DNA from: Cudoniella acicularis
Taxonomy: Eukaryota > Ascomycota > Leotiomycetes > Helotiales > Helotiaceae
Assembly (NCBI GenBank): GCA_013054445.1
Contig: JAAMPI010000855.1
Location: 1-24,309, forward strand
Length of the DNA: 24,309 bases
Reading direction: 5' to 3'
In this document: positions 1-10,100 of the stretch, one piece after another
How positions within the stretch are numbered: the first letter of the stretch is position 1
Layout: each line of letters opens with the position of its first letter
The notes under the pieces: model-generated
The model's input: only the letters and a program-made list of their open reading frames with translations
Databases searched by the model: none
Told to the model about the DNA's origin: nothing
Position numbers and translations under genes: made by a program

Positions 1-492
1 ACCACCCTCCCTACTCGCTCCTTTCTTCCCCTGTACCTCCTCATCACCACCAGCGACAGAAAGAGGAGGCAAGCCCTCCCTCCCCAACCGTCCCAAAAAC
101 CTCGAATCACATAGCACCTCTTCCTCCGCAATCCCCATCAAACCCCCCAAAAGAGGCGCTATATCATGCGCAGCATAGGGCCTGAAATTATTGCTTGCGC
201 GGCGCTTTGCATTAATTTCTCTGGCGCGATTTGGAGGGCTTTTTCTAGTGGCGTTTTCGTGTTGGGTTCTTTGGGTGGTTGGTTTTGGTTTTCGCTTGCG
301 ACGATTTTTTGGTTTGGGGAGGTTTTGAGTTTGTCGATGGCTTCGGCTTCAGAATCGGGCTGGGGTTGCTCATCCTCGCCATCATCCTGGGCAGGTAAAC
401 CCGGAATCAAACTCAAATCTACAAGTGCACTGTTCAATATCTCCGCCTCGGAAGCAGAAAAAATAAAGAAAGCCGAGGTAGGTGGTGGTCAT
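1..492 (-). pseudogene. Unrecognised protein gene, 5' part, with two apparent frame breaks
   Basis: A coding-like stretch runs leftward off the window edge. The best start is ATG at 492-490, in a good fungal start context (TCAAAAATGACC). The reading frame that looks like protein then shifts twice. The first shift lies near an A6 run at 458-463 (T6 on the coding strand), where the ATG frame must give way to the frame open from about 489 to 159. The second lies near 175-182, beside a GGGCC run, after which a different frame stays open to position 1. No GT-AG intron fits either shift. The middle part is acidic and rich in Glu, Gln, Pro and Lys, so probably disordered; the last part is Gly/Glu rich. 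I recognise no domain. It may be a decayed gene, or an intact gene with homopolymer sequencing errors. That it is a gene at all rests on composition and the start context. Confidence 0.35.
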
Positions 493-2030
493 TTTTGAGT
501 TCGTTCGGTTTTTAGTTCGTGATTTTCCTGATGTTTTTTGGCTTGCGATTTAGCTCTAATCGCGTTTTTGATTGACTTTCTAGTCTAAAGACTTTGAGGA
601 AAGTAATTATAGAGGAGAAAGCTCTCTGGAGGCGCCGACAAGTATTGCTAGTAAGAAAGAAACTATTACGATGAAGCAGGAGAGGCATTACAATCTTTTG
701 AGTCATACGCTGTAGCTTAGTGCGATCCGGTAGAATTGATACTTGAGACCTAAGAAGATATCGTTAGAAATAGGGCCGAGACATTGACAAGGGAACTAAG
801 TAGCTGCTAGACTCCGTGTGAGGTGTTATTATACATGTTGTGGCTAGAAGTTTGGAATGTGTGAAAAGTGATAAAGGGAAATCATCTAAGCCTTCGAAGG
901 GTTTTCTAATTCCCTATTACGGGATAAAAAAAGGTTAAGATGGATCAAGTGTTTTCACGTGATGTCCTTGCAGAAAGGGGACGGCATCACGAAGGGATTC
1001 CCACTTTAAGCAAAAGTTAGAGGATGTGAAAATCCTGTGCAGAAGATATCAAAGATGTTGCACTTTTGTTCGAGATCAATTCCAGGCCATTGTTGTCAAT
1101 TTAAAGGGATCAAGTACTCAAGCAATACCAAAACTCGCGACTTCACGTGACACCCCTCTTCTCTCCAGCCCCCAGCGCCACAACAACCCAAAAGGGAAAT
1201 CCAACTTTTCCACACAAAGCCCTGCAAGCCCTTACTAAGGAAGCATTCCTCGTGTCCGGCTTTTTGGAGGCCTTTGCGGCGAAAACATGCATATTTTCAA
1301 GCAAGTCCCGGACTTACTCATCAGCTTACATGATGATTTGTGGGGTCGTAGTCTCGGGTAGTATGCATGCCATTTTTTGGTTCGTCCAATTGCCGGGGTT
1401 GGGTATGAGGTTGACAGATGTTCTTGGCTTAGGTAAGTGGAAGATGGGATTTATGAGGTTGTGGATTTGGAGGTGGAAGCGCTAACAAATGCTGAACTGC
1501 GATGACAAACCGGGCGGCAGGTATGTATACTTTGAGTTTCCTCGACAGTATTGCTGCAGGTGCATGCCGGGTTGTTTGATTGGGGGCAAGCGCTTTGTGG
1601 CGGTTTCTAGTTGTGATAACTTCGGAACGGAGCTTTGTCCGATTGTTGCTGAAAGTTGACAGCATTCAAAATATTCTAATAACTTTTCTCCCCGTGCAAG
1701 TTAACAAGTTTGTATTTTCTTGTTAAACCGTAGCTCCAGCCGTTTCAATTTCTTTGCAATTATCAGAAACTTCGCCATTCATCAAAATTCTCAATCTTTA
1801 TTCACGTGTTCCACCAAACCTTTCCGAGAAAAACGGTCTATACCAGGGCCCCGGATCTATCCCACTCGCCAAGATCACAATGTGCGACTCGAAAGTTTTT
1901 TTAATCTATGCAATGCATGATTACTTCCCTGCAGTGTGCAGAGGATCTAGCATTTCCCACGAGCTTTGAATCCTCTGCGTTTCTGTTACTTCATCAGGAC
2001 TTGGCATCAGTTGAATATTTTCATGTCGTT
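493..2030. other. Intergenic region, no supported gene
   Basis: About 1.5 kb lies between the divergent genes at 492 (minus) and 2161 (plus). The open frames here are short and lack protein-like composition or splice signals. Two identical TTCACGTGA 9-mers (954-962 and 1142-1150) and a related TTCACGTGTT (1801-1810) contain the CACGTG E-box core known to bind fungal bHLH factors. I see no tRNA, transposon ends or long repeats. Confidence 0.5.
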
Positions 2031-2160
2031 GGGGTATAAAGTCAAGGAAAAAATCCGTGGAATTTTTGTTTTTTCACTCTCCACTCACCTTGTCTTCTTC
2101 TCCATCTCCCTCTCCCACCTCCAAGCTCCTCCCCTCTCTCTTCGGAGCTAATAAAGCAAG
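2031..2160 (+). promoter_or_regulatory. Core promoter of the isochorismatase-like gene
   Basis: A TATA-like box (GGGGTATAAAGTC, around 2031-2043) is followed by a strongly pyrimidine-rich tract at about 2078-2148, ending just before the ATG at 2161. This TATA plus CT-rich arrangement is typical of well-expressed filamentous fungal genes. Transcription probably starts near the end of the CT tract, giving a short leader. Assigned by pattern only. Confidence 0.5.
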
Positions 2161-3269
2161 ATGAAGTTCTCTCTCATCTCGGCCGTTGCCCTCCTCGGTG
2201 CAACTGCCACTCAAGGTATTCTTCTTCCATCCTTCCTTCCCCACCATCCCAATACTAATAAACTCACCAGCATACACCTTCACCCGTCTCAACAAAACCA
2301 ACGCGGTACCTACCCCTTCCACATTTTCTTTTCCCTAAAATAATAGTAAATATACTAATCACAAACAGGCCCTCCTCGTCGTCGACCACCAACTCGGCCT
2401 CTCCTCCCTGGTCCGCGACTACAGCACCGTCGAATTCCGCTCCGCGATCTTTGCTCACGCCGCCCTTGGAAATCTCTTCAACCTTCCCACCATCTTGACA
2501 ACTTCCGCTGACACCGGTAAATTCTCCACTTCTCCCCATCCCCACTCCCATCAATTCCAAATCTTTCAAAGATTCGAGAAAGAAACAGTTGCTAATGAAG
2601 AAATATAGGACCTAACGGAGCGTTGCCGAAAGAAATCATTGATATGCACCCCAATGCACCGTTTATTCATCGCCAGGGAGAGGTTAACGCGTGGGATAAT
2701 GCTGATTTCCGCGCTGCGGTTGAGGCGACTGGGAAGAAGCAGATTATTTTGGGGGGAATCGTTACTGAAGTTTGTCTGTCTCCCCACTTTTCCCTCCACC
2801 TCTCTCACCTCCCCTTCCCTCCTCTTTCCCAACCAAATTTCAAACCATTCTAATTCTCGGTTCTAGGCACGTCTTTCCTCGCCCTCTCCCTCATAGAAGC
2901 AGGTTACGAAGTCTGGGCCAACACCGATGCCTCAGGAACTTTCACCGATAAATTGGCTGCTGATGCGAATCGTCGGATGGAGAATGCGGGTGTGCAGCTT
3001 ATGGGTATGTTTGGGATTGCGATGGATTTGATGCGGGATTGGAGGGATACGCCGGGGTCTGCTGAGGTTTTGCCGTTCTTGGATAAGTGAGTATTGCTTA
3101 TTTTTTAAGTTTTTATTTTGGAGGGGGAGAGGGGGAAATTGGAAGGAGGATATGGAAAGGAATGCTAACAGGGAGTAGGTATTTGGTTCCATATTCCATT
3201 GTGGCGAGGAATCATGGGTATGCGGTTGATAACGGGACGATTATTCCTGGGGAGGCGCAGATTCTGTGA
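2161..3269 (+). CDS. Secreted isochorismatase-like cysteine hydrolase (YcaC-type)
   Basis: Six exons: 2161-2215, 2271-2305, 2369-2516, 2609-2773, 2867-3086 and 3179-3269, with GT-AG introns that keep frame and give about 237 aa. Residues 1-18 (MKFSLISAVALLGATATQ) form a signal peptide. The mature part has the isochorismatase/cysteine hydrolase fold motifs: ALLVVDHQLG with the first triad Asp at about 36, TILTTSADTGPNG, INAWDN-like EVNAWDN at about 104-110, and GGIVTEVCTSF with the nucleophile Cys at about 135, a codon split by intron 4. The triad basic residue is uncertain; an Arg (HRQG, about 101) sits where Lys might be expected. Length and motifs fit the YcaC subgroup, whose substrates are mostly unknown. 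Some secreted plant-pathogen isochorismatases lower host salicylate, but this belongs to a different subgroup, so that role is only a possibility. It probably flanks the PKS cluster rather than belonging to it. Confidence 0.85.
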
Positions 3270-4425
3270 ATAAGTAGTGAAGTGAACTCGCTGAAGCGTG
3301 GATGAAAGATTTCGAGGTCGTTGTACGGGCAACTTGTGGATGAGCGCGAGGGGAAAGTTGAGAAAGAGTGAGGTGATGCGAGTAAAGGAGAAGTGGAGGA
3401 AAGTAGTACAATCATTGCAGATATTCTTCAACGGGGACAGTTTAGGTTTGGAGCTTGAAAGGATGGAGAAGTTTAGACAGGAGAATAAAACGAGTATTGC
3501 AGCATTTCATATATAATATACCTACTATTTCTCTACATAACTGTTTCTTCGTGAGTTGGCATTTTATTATATCATTTTAGCGAAGCCATCATGATACACT
3601 CATCGGGTAAGTGACCAGGTTCGAATTCTGAAACTTCTGACCGCAACGAGCATTTAGAAAAGAAACTAAATTATAACTATAAATTACTAACACAAGAAAT
3701 ATATTTCTCTTCACAATGAAGACCTTTCGTGGGCCTTATACTTTATAAGTATTTTTTGAACTTCCCAAGTGTTAAGGGTGTGGTTCTAAATCAGCCAGGC
3801 CTGTGCTGTAGCGGCGTTTGGTCTACTTTTCGCTAAATTACAGCATAACATCCTTCAGTTACAGTGCATACTCGCTAGAGTATAGTGAAAGCTCACTGAA
3901 TTTCAGCGCACACGCGCGACCATCAAAGGCACGAATGTGCTATGCAAAACATTATCTTGTACCCCTGTGTTTGTAGAATTTATAGTAACCAAATTTTAAG
4001 TGACGGAAAGCTTTTTAAAGAATAATACACCACGATTAAGAAAAGATTGTATATGACCAGTTATGAGGAGAAACAACACAGTTTTAAGAGTGGGTCGGTT
4101 AGCCGCTTGACGGTTTCCCGGTTCATCCAAAGCCACCTACGGAGTACAACACTTCAAAAGGAAAACATCATGGTGATACAAAATAGTATTGAAAATAAGA
4201 ATTAAATAGGATGTACCCTCTCATTACATTTCAGATAGAACAGATTTTATTAGGCTTGGTATTTATTTAATTGCTTTCAAGTGTTGAATCCGACTTCGCA
4301 AAGTGGTGTGACGTGGTCTCACGAACAAACAAACCAACACCAACACCAACAGGTCCTTGCACTGCATTGTGACCTAATAATGAACCTTGGGTAATATAAT
4401 ATTTGCTGTTGTAAAGGTTAGCGTG
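3270..4425. other. Intergenic region, AT-rich, no supported gene
   Basis: About 1.15 kb separates the hydrolase stop from the promoter of P450 no. 1. It is AT-rich beyond about 3500. Open frames are short and not protein-like. A small ACCAAC tandem repeat (three units, about 4333-4350) is the only repeat I see. GGTTCGAATTC near 3618 resembles a tRNA T-loop but has no pairing stem. Confidence 0.45.
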
Positions 4426-4434
4426 TTATATATG
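4426..4434 (+). promoter_or_regulatory. TATA-like box of P450 no. 1
   Basis: TTATATATG lies about 55 bp before the chosen ATG at 4488 and is followed by a CT-rich leader (CAACCTTTCTCC onward). Spacing and composition fit a fungal core promoter. Pattern-based only. Confidence 0.35.
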
Positions 4435-4487
4435 TCAACCTTTCTCCAGCTACGCCTTCCCTTTTACCTTTTCTGTTGCCACCACAA

Positions 4488-6132
4488 ATGCTTTCCCCCG
4501 AAGCTAGCGGTCTAGCCGTTCGCGTGGCTGTTGCAACTGTTCTCCTTTTTATTGTACCTAATTCTATTCCATCCCCCCCTCGTTCAATGTAAATTAACTT
4601 CCAACAGTACCCTCTTTCCCGGGTAATCTACAACATCTACTTCCACCCTCTCGCACACTTTCCCGGGCCTAAAAGCTGGGCCGCCTCGCGTCTCCCCTTC
4701 ATTTTTTCCCTACTCAGGGGCGCGATTGTCCACGATGTCGAAAAGCTCCATCGAAAATACGGGCCAGCTGTGCGCATTGCACCCAACGAAATCACTTTCG
4801 CCCACCAAGATGCTTGGACTGACATTTTCCAAGGGAGACAGGGACACCAACAGTTTCTAAAAGACCCAGTATGGTGGGCTCGACAGCCTGGCCATCCCGA
4901 TTCCCTCATCAGCGCCATTAACCCAGAAACACATGCACGCATGCGAAAAGCTCTCAGTCAAGGATTCACACAGCGTGCACTTCGGAAACAGGAACACATT
5001 TTGCAGAAGTACGTGGGTTTGCTGATCGAGCGTTTGCGGCAAATGGAAGAGGCGGCAGACGGTCAAGGAGCTGTTGTTGACATCGTACCGTGGTTCAACT
5101 ATACAACATTTGATATCTTCGGCGACCTGGGGTTTGGCGAGTCCTTTGACTGCCTCCAAAACTCGCGATATCACCCGTGGATTGCTCTTCTTTTCAACAG
5201 TGTCAAAGCCGCTTCTTTTGTGATTTCAGCACGATTTTATCCATTGATTGAGTTCATGCTCATGAAATGCATCCCGAAACCACTGAAGAAAATGCAGCAA
5301 GATCACTTCCAGCAAATTGTTGACAAGGTGCAGCGTCGACTAAATTGGGAAGTTGAACGGCCTGATATTATGTCTTATGTTTTGAAACATAACGATGAGA
5401 ATGCAAAAGAGGGAATGTCTCTTGGTGAGATGCAAGCCACCTTTATGGTCCTTACAACGGTGGGGAGCGAGACTACTGCAACTGTGCTTAGTGGAACTTT
5501 GAACCATCTCATAGCTCATCCCGTCATGCTTGCGAGATTGGAGCGGGAGGTACGTGGGAAGTTCTTGAAGGAGGACGAGATCACCTTGGATGCTTTGACT
5601 GAACTTCCTTACCTCAACGCTGTGATCAATGAGGGACTTCGATGTTGCCCGCCGATTCCTGTTATGCTTCCAAGAGTGGTTCCAGATGGTGGAGATACTG
5701 TTTGCGGCATGTGGCTACCGGATGGGGTACGTTTAACCTTCCTCTGTCGTCTACTTATGCACGTCGGACTAATTCTTTGATTTCAAGACAAGTGTATCTT
5801 TACAGACATGGTCACTCTTTCGGAACCCAAAACTGTTTTATGAGTCTCACTCCTTTTGCCCTGAAAGGTGGCTACCAGATGCTCAAAAGTCAGATTCTCC
5901 GTTCCATCACGACCAACTAGAGGCTATTCAACCTTTCAGTACGGGGCCAAGATCATGCATGGGAAAGCATTTGGCCTGGGCGGAGATGCGACTGGTTCTT
6001 GCGAAGCTCGTTTGGTCGTTTGATATTGAAGGTGCAAGAAAGCAGTTGCAGTGGGAAGATCTGAGGACTTTTTTGTTTGTTGAAAAAAGACCAGTGGAGA
6101 TTAAAATTCGGGGCAGAAAATCAACGGGGTAG
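4488..6132 (+). CDS. Cytochrome P450 monooxygenase (no. 1)
   Basis: Three exons, 4488-4553, 4608-5726 and 5788-6132, give about 509 aa with no frame problems. A hydrophobic N-terminal anchor (residues about 9-22) precedes the SRVIYNIYFHPLAHFPGPK stretch typical of microsomal fungal P450s (ER membrane, cytosolic face). The oxygen-binding I-helix motif GSETT is at about 308-312, the ExxR motif EGLR at about 364-367, the PERW motif at about 420-423, and the haem loop FSTGPRSCMG has the ligand Cys at about 452. All key residues are present, so it should be active. The sequence resembles the large group of fungal secondary-metabolite P450s that includes trichothecene-type C-hydroxylases; I cannot assign a substrate. 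It converges on the PKS across a 970-bp gap. Cluster membership is inferred from proximity; its promoter lacks the GC motif seen in the others. Confidence 0.9.
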
Positions 6133-7100
6133 ATTTGGTGGAAGCTCAATAGTAGAGAAGGTGATTTACGACTTACTTAAATTCAAATGTTTCAAGACAA
6201 TGTAAGAATGAGGAAATTGTACTGAAAGTATTATGTTGTTAATTTAAAAAGGAAAATAGGTTTCAAGCCTAATATATTCAGACTTTCACCCAAAACTTTT
6301 AAATTAGATGTCTAGCACCCTAGCTCACGATCGTCGATTTTAAATTCATTTCCTAGAATATTTCAAGTGAGGGTATCTGACTAGATTCTTGTGTGTCAAG
6401 AGATATCTTATGAACATGTTGGTGATTGTCGTGCATCTCAGGGGGTTTGAGTAAGTACATTGCTGATGTGATAGCTTCAGCAAGTTAGACGCTGTGCTAC
6501 CTAAAGTCAAGGAAGGATTGCACATCAATATGATTGCGCCATCGTGACTGTTTCAACTAGGATGGCTACTGTTTATAACAGGGTTATCCGACATTATCCT
6601 CTTGATATGGGTTTCTATTTGTTAGTTTGCTGCTATCCAATAGGCACTTTACCCTTGGATGCAACTCTGTTGGCGATACAGTCAAAGGTATGCACGAAGA
6701 ACCACCTCACCTGACTGGCTTGATTTAGGCTGCTTTACCTCCACGTCTTCCTTCTACACACCTTACTCAAGGACCAGCAAATGCTTAGAAGTGCAATTTT
6801 CGCATTTCACTCACGTGATCTTGGAAGTTGAAATAGAGAAAAAAGCTTAGGAATTATATCCGTCAAGTGAGAAAATAATACGATTCTCCATCGAAATGAG
6901 AAAAAGATTGGAAACTACCACAGAAATTGCTGTACGAAATAATTGTACCGATACTGCACAACTCCCCCTTTTTAAGCGAGTCGCTGAGTCCTAAGGCACA
7001 GCAGCTTTCTTTTTCCCCTGTTATAAATAACGAATATTATCCACTGGTAGACCAATCTTATAGTTAGAAACGCGTAGGTGTAGCATGATATATAGCGCCT
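6133..7100. other. Intergenic region between convergent genes
   Basis: The 968 bp between the P450 stop and the PKS stop (convergent) should hold both 3' untranslated regions. It is AT-rich and contains no protein-like frame. A TCACGTGA palindrome occurs at 6811-6818. No terminator-like hairpin or mobile element is evident. Confidence 0.5.
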
Positions 7101-10100
7101 TCAATCCGCAAGGTATTTTGCGACAAGCCGGCTCACCGCCTGTGCACTCTCGGCGTTTGCCAACATCGTATAATGGTTCACTTCATCCAGCACGTCAGCC
7201 CACCAATTCTTCTCTCCCAGCAAGCTTCTCCATCCTCCACCGCCGAAATCGGTGCGGTTGTTGATCAGCCACTTCATCTCGCGAGTATCATTCGGATGCT
7301 CCTTTGGGCGTGGGTCCCCAGGATTCTTGCAAAGTCCGTCGCGTGCATAGATCATATAAGTTGTAGGGGCCACCTCCCCTTTGAAGGGTACGGGACGGTA
7401 TTGGTCCAGCATTGTAATGAACGCCGTGAAGTGAGGCCGTAGCCAGCTCGGGGGCCTCTGACCTTTTGAGCCAAACATGTCCAGCGACTCCAAGAAGTCG
7501 TACATGTGATCTGGAGGGCTTTGGATTGCAACGGGGTCGGGGGAGTCAAACATAATGAGATTTGCTGTTATTTGGCCCTTTTGTGCGAGCTGCTGGGCTG
7601 CCTCGTAGGCCAAGATGCCCCCGGCAGACCAACCGCCAAAGCGGTATGGTCCAATAGGTTGGATGCGCCTGATCTCGGTGATGAATTTCGAAACATATTG
7701 CGGAAGGGAACAGAGGAGATCTTGGGGCGTTTTCAACCAGGGACAGTTGAGACCGTATACAGCTACGCTGGGAGAGATTGCTGGCAGCGATATATACGAG
7801 CTTGCCGATCCTGCCCCATCGGGGAAGAGGAAGAGGATCTTTCCTGGATTCCTCGAGGGCCCTTGAAGTCGGACGGAAGTTGCATAAGGCGGGCCATCAA
7901 AGGTGGTTGGAGCGAGGGGATTATGCGCTCTGTCTTTGGCTATTACCTGTGGCTGCGGCGTAGAAGGCCGGGGCAACATCCCGGTCTGAGACAGCGCCTT
8001 CTCTATTTCTTGTAGAGTGAAATTTTCCGCTAGGAGGTTCGAGGGAACGTCGACGCTGAGCTTGTGTAGTTTCCCTATGATGTTCAGGGATAAGAGAGAG
8101 TCCACACCGAGCTCGGCGAGGTCTGTAGAGGCCGTCAGCTGTTCGAGGGGAATGCCAACTTCCTCTGCGATGGTGGCGCGGATCGTGGTCATGACTTTGG
8201 GCTCCCCATCAACCGAGGAAGCGTCAGTCTCGTTCCCAAGATTATTTCCGTCTTTTTCAGCGTACGGTGTTGAAAGGACTGAAGTAGGCGATGATGGGGA
8301 CTCTGGCGGAGCAATGTGATTGATCATCTCGTTCAAAGTAGGAAATTCGCTAAAAGATGAAGAGGTCAAGTCCAATCCCAGCTCTTCCTGCAGACGGCCA
8401 GAAATACTAATGGACAACAAGGAGTCGATGCCAAAATCGGCGAATGAAATATCCGAATCAAGTTCAGCAATGTCGATGCCGGCCTCTTGGGAGATGATTG
8501 CTTTGAACGCCGCAATAATGGTATTCTGAACTGAGTCAGGCACAGGCTGTTGTTTCGAATGCGGTACCACTTTGGGCTCCGTTATGGGCATTGATTGTTT
8601 TTGTACTGAGTGCTGCTGGGTTCTCGTGGCATTTGACCGGGATTTGGATGGCAAGAGACGATCCAAAGTAGACCGAGGCACGCGTTGAAACTGGGACCAA
8701 TCAGTCAGCAAGATAATCTCACTACAGGGGATGCCTGAGAACTTTACTTTCACTCCCTCAAAAATGGCCACGATGGTACCATCTTCTAATACGTACGTAT
8801 CACCGACGTACATCCTGTCTTTCTTATCCTCGGGGTGCATCTTGTTGTATGTCTGATAAGTTTTACCGTATTCAATTGTCTTGGCACACCGCATGGCACT
8901 CCAACCATGGTTGATAAATATGTGATCCTTCAAATGAATGTTGTCGGTGCCGTTCATAATAAAACCAGCAATGTATCCAAGGCTGTCGATCCAGCACGGG
9001 TTCCAAGAAAAACCCTCATCGCCAACTTGGAAGACAACTCGGGCAGTCGCTTCTAACCCCTCTGCATCCAGGACAACCTCCTGCATCCCTTGGTAATTAT
9101 CTGCATAATCGACAACAGAGCTAAAGAGCTTGTAAGCCAGACCTCGTTTCAGCTTGTGGGAACCTCCGTCATCGACACTTCTCTGCAAAGAGGAGATTCT
9201 GCCTTGAACAAAGTGGGCTAACCGCTTCCACTCCGACAACCAGAGTGCGGGTGGAGCCTGTGTAAGTTTCACGGTACAGACTGCATGGTCGGCGATCTTC
9301 CGAGACTCTGAATTTACCGAAAAGAGCGTCAGCGATACCTCACCTCGAGGCCAATCGGCCGATGCCGAGACCCGAAGTAACTGAGACGTAGAATCCGGGG
9401 ATGCGATCAACGGGCGATCAATCTTCATGTTCGCACAGTCGAGTCCAAGGTCATCAGCTGGCATGTTATTTTCCTGGCACATGTACCGGACGACGGTAAG
9501 AGCCATGTCGGCGTAGAGAGACTAAGCATATTAGTCATATCCAAGGCTTTTTATTTCTAAGTAGAACTTACCGATGGGCAAAGAGTTGCTCCATTAACTT
9601 TGTGACCTTCGAAGATTGGATAGAGACGCGGATCGTGAATATCGGATTCCGTAAGCAATGTTGACTTGTCTGTTACATAAGACTCTTCAAGGATACGGTG
9701 TACGGAAGATGACAGGTAGGGAGCTGGTAGAGATTCCACAAAGTTATTGGTTGGCACTGCCTCGTCGCCTTTAGTAAGGCAAAAGTTCCCTCGGTACATG
9801 ATCCAGTAGTTTTTTAAATCCCATTTGTAGCTCGGAAGGGGAAGTACCTGGTGAGCGACGGAAAAATCACGATGGTACTCATTCCACTCAATCTCATGGC
9901 CACTAAGGTAGAATATTTGTACCGCAGGTACCAAGGTTTTCCATGGGTCAACTGCCTGTCTCATAGACGGTATGGTGATTGATTTTGAGCCTATGACCTG
10001 CTTGATGAAGCTGGAGCAAGCTGGGTGGATTCCAATCTCAAGCCAATTCGTCTCCTCGTTGACGATTCCAGCATTTCTCGCAGCCTCAATAGCGCCGAAG

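Noticed and set aside
954..1150. Repeated TTCACGTGA sites as part of a regulatory system
   Set aside because: CACGTG cores also occur at several other places in the window (around 1803, 6812, 16932 and 18924) with no common gene context, so I could not tie them to the cluster.
2074..2569. Minus-strand open frames over the start of the hydrolase gene
   Set aside because: They overlap the CT-rich leader and first exons of a well-supported plus-strand gene and are rich in Gly/Glu only because the complement is purine-rich.
3610..3640. GGTTCGAATTC, similar to a tRNA T-loop
   Set aside because: The flanking bases do not pair as a T-stem, and no A-box, anticodon arm or acceptor stem fits around it.
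7506..8015. A 169-codon plus-strand open frame
   Set aside because: It is the complement of the PKS thioesterase region and shows no motif of its own.
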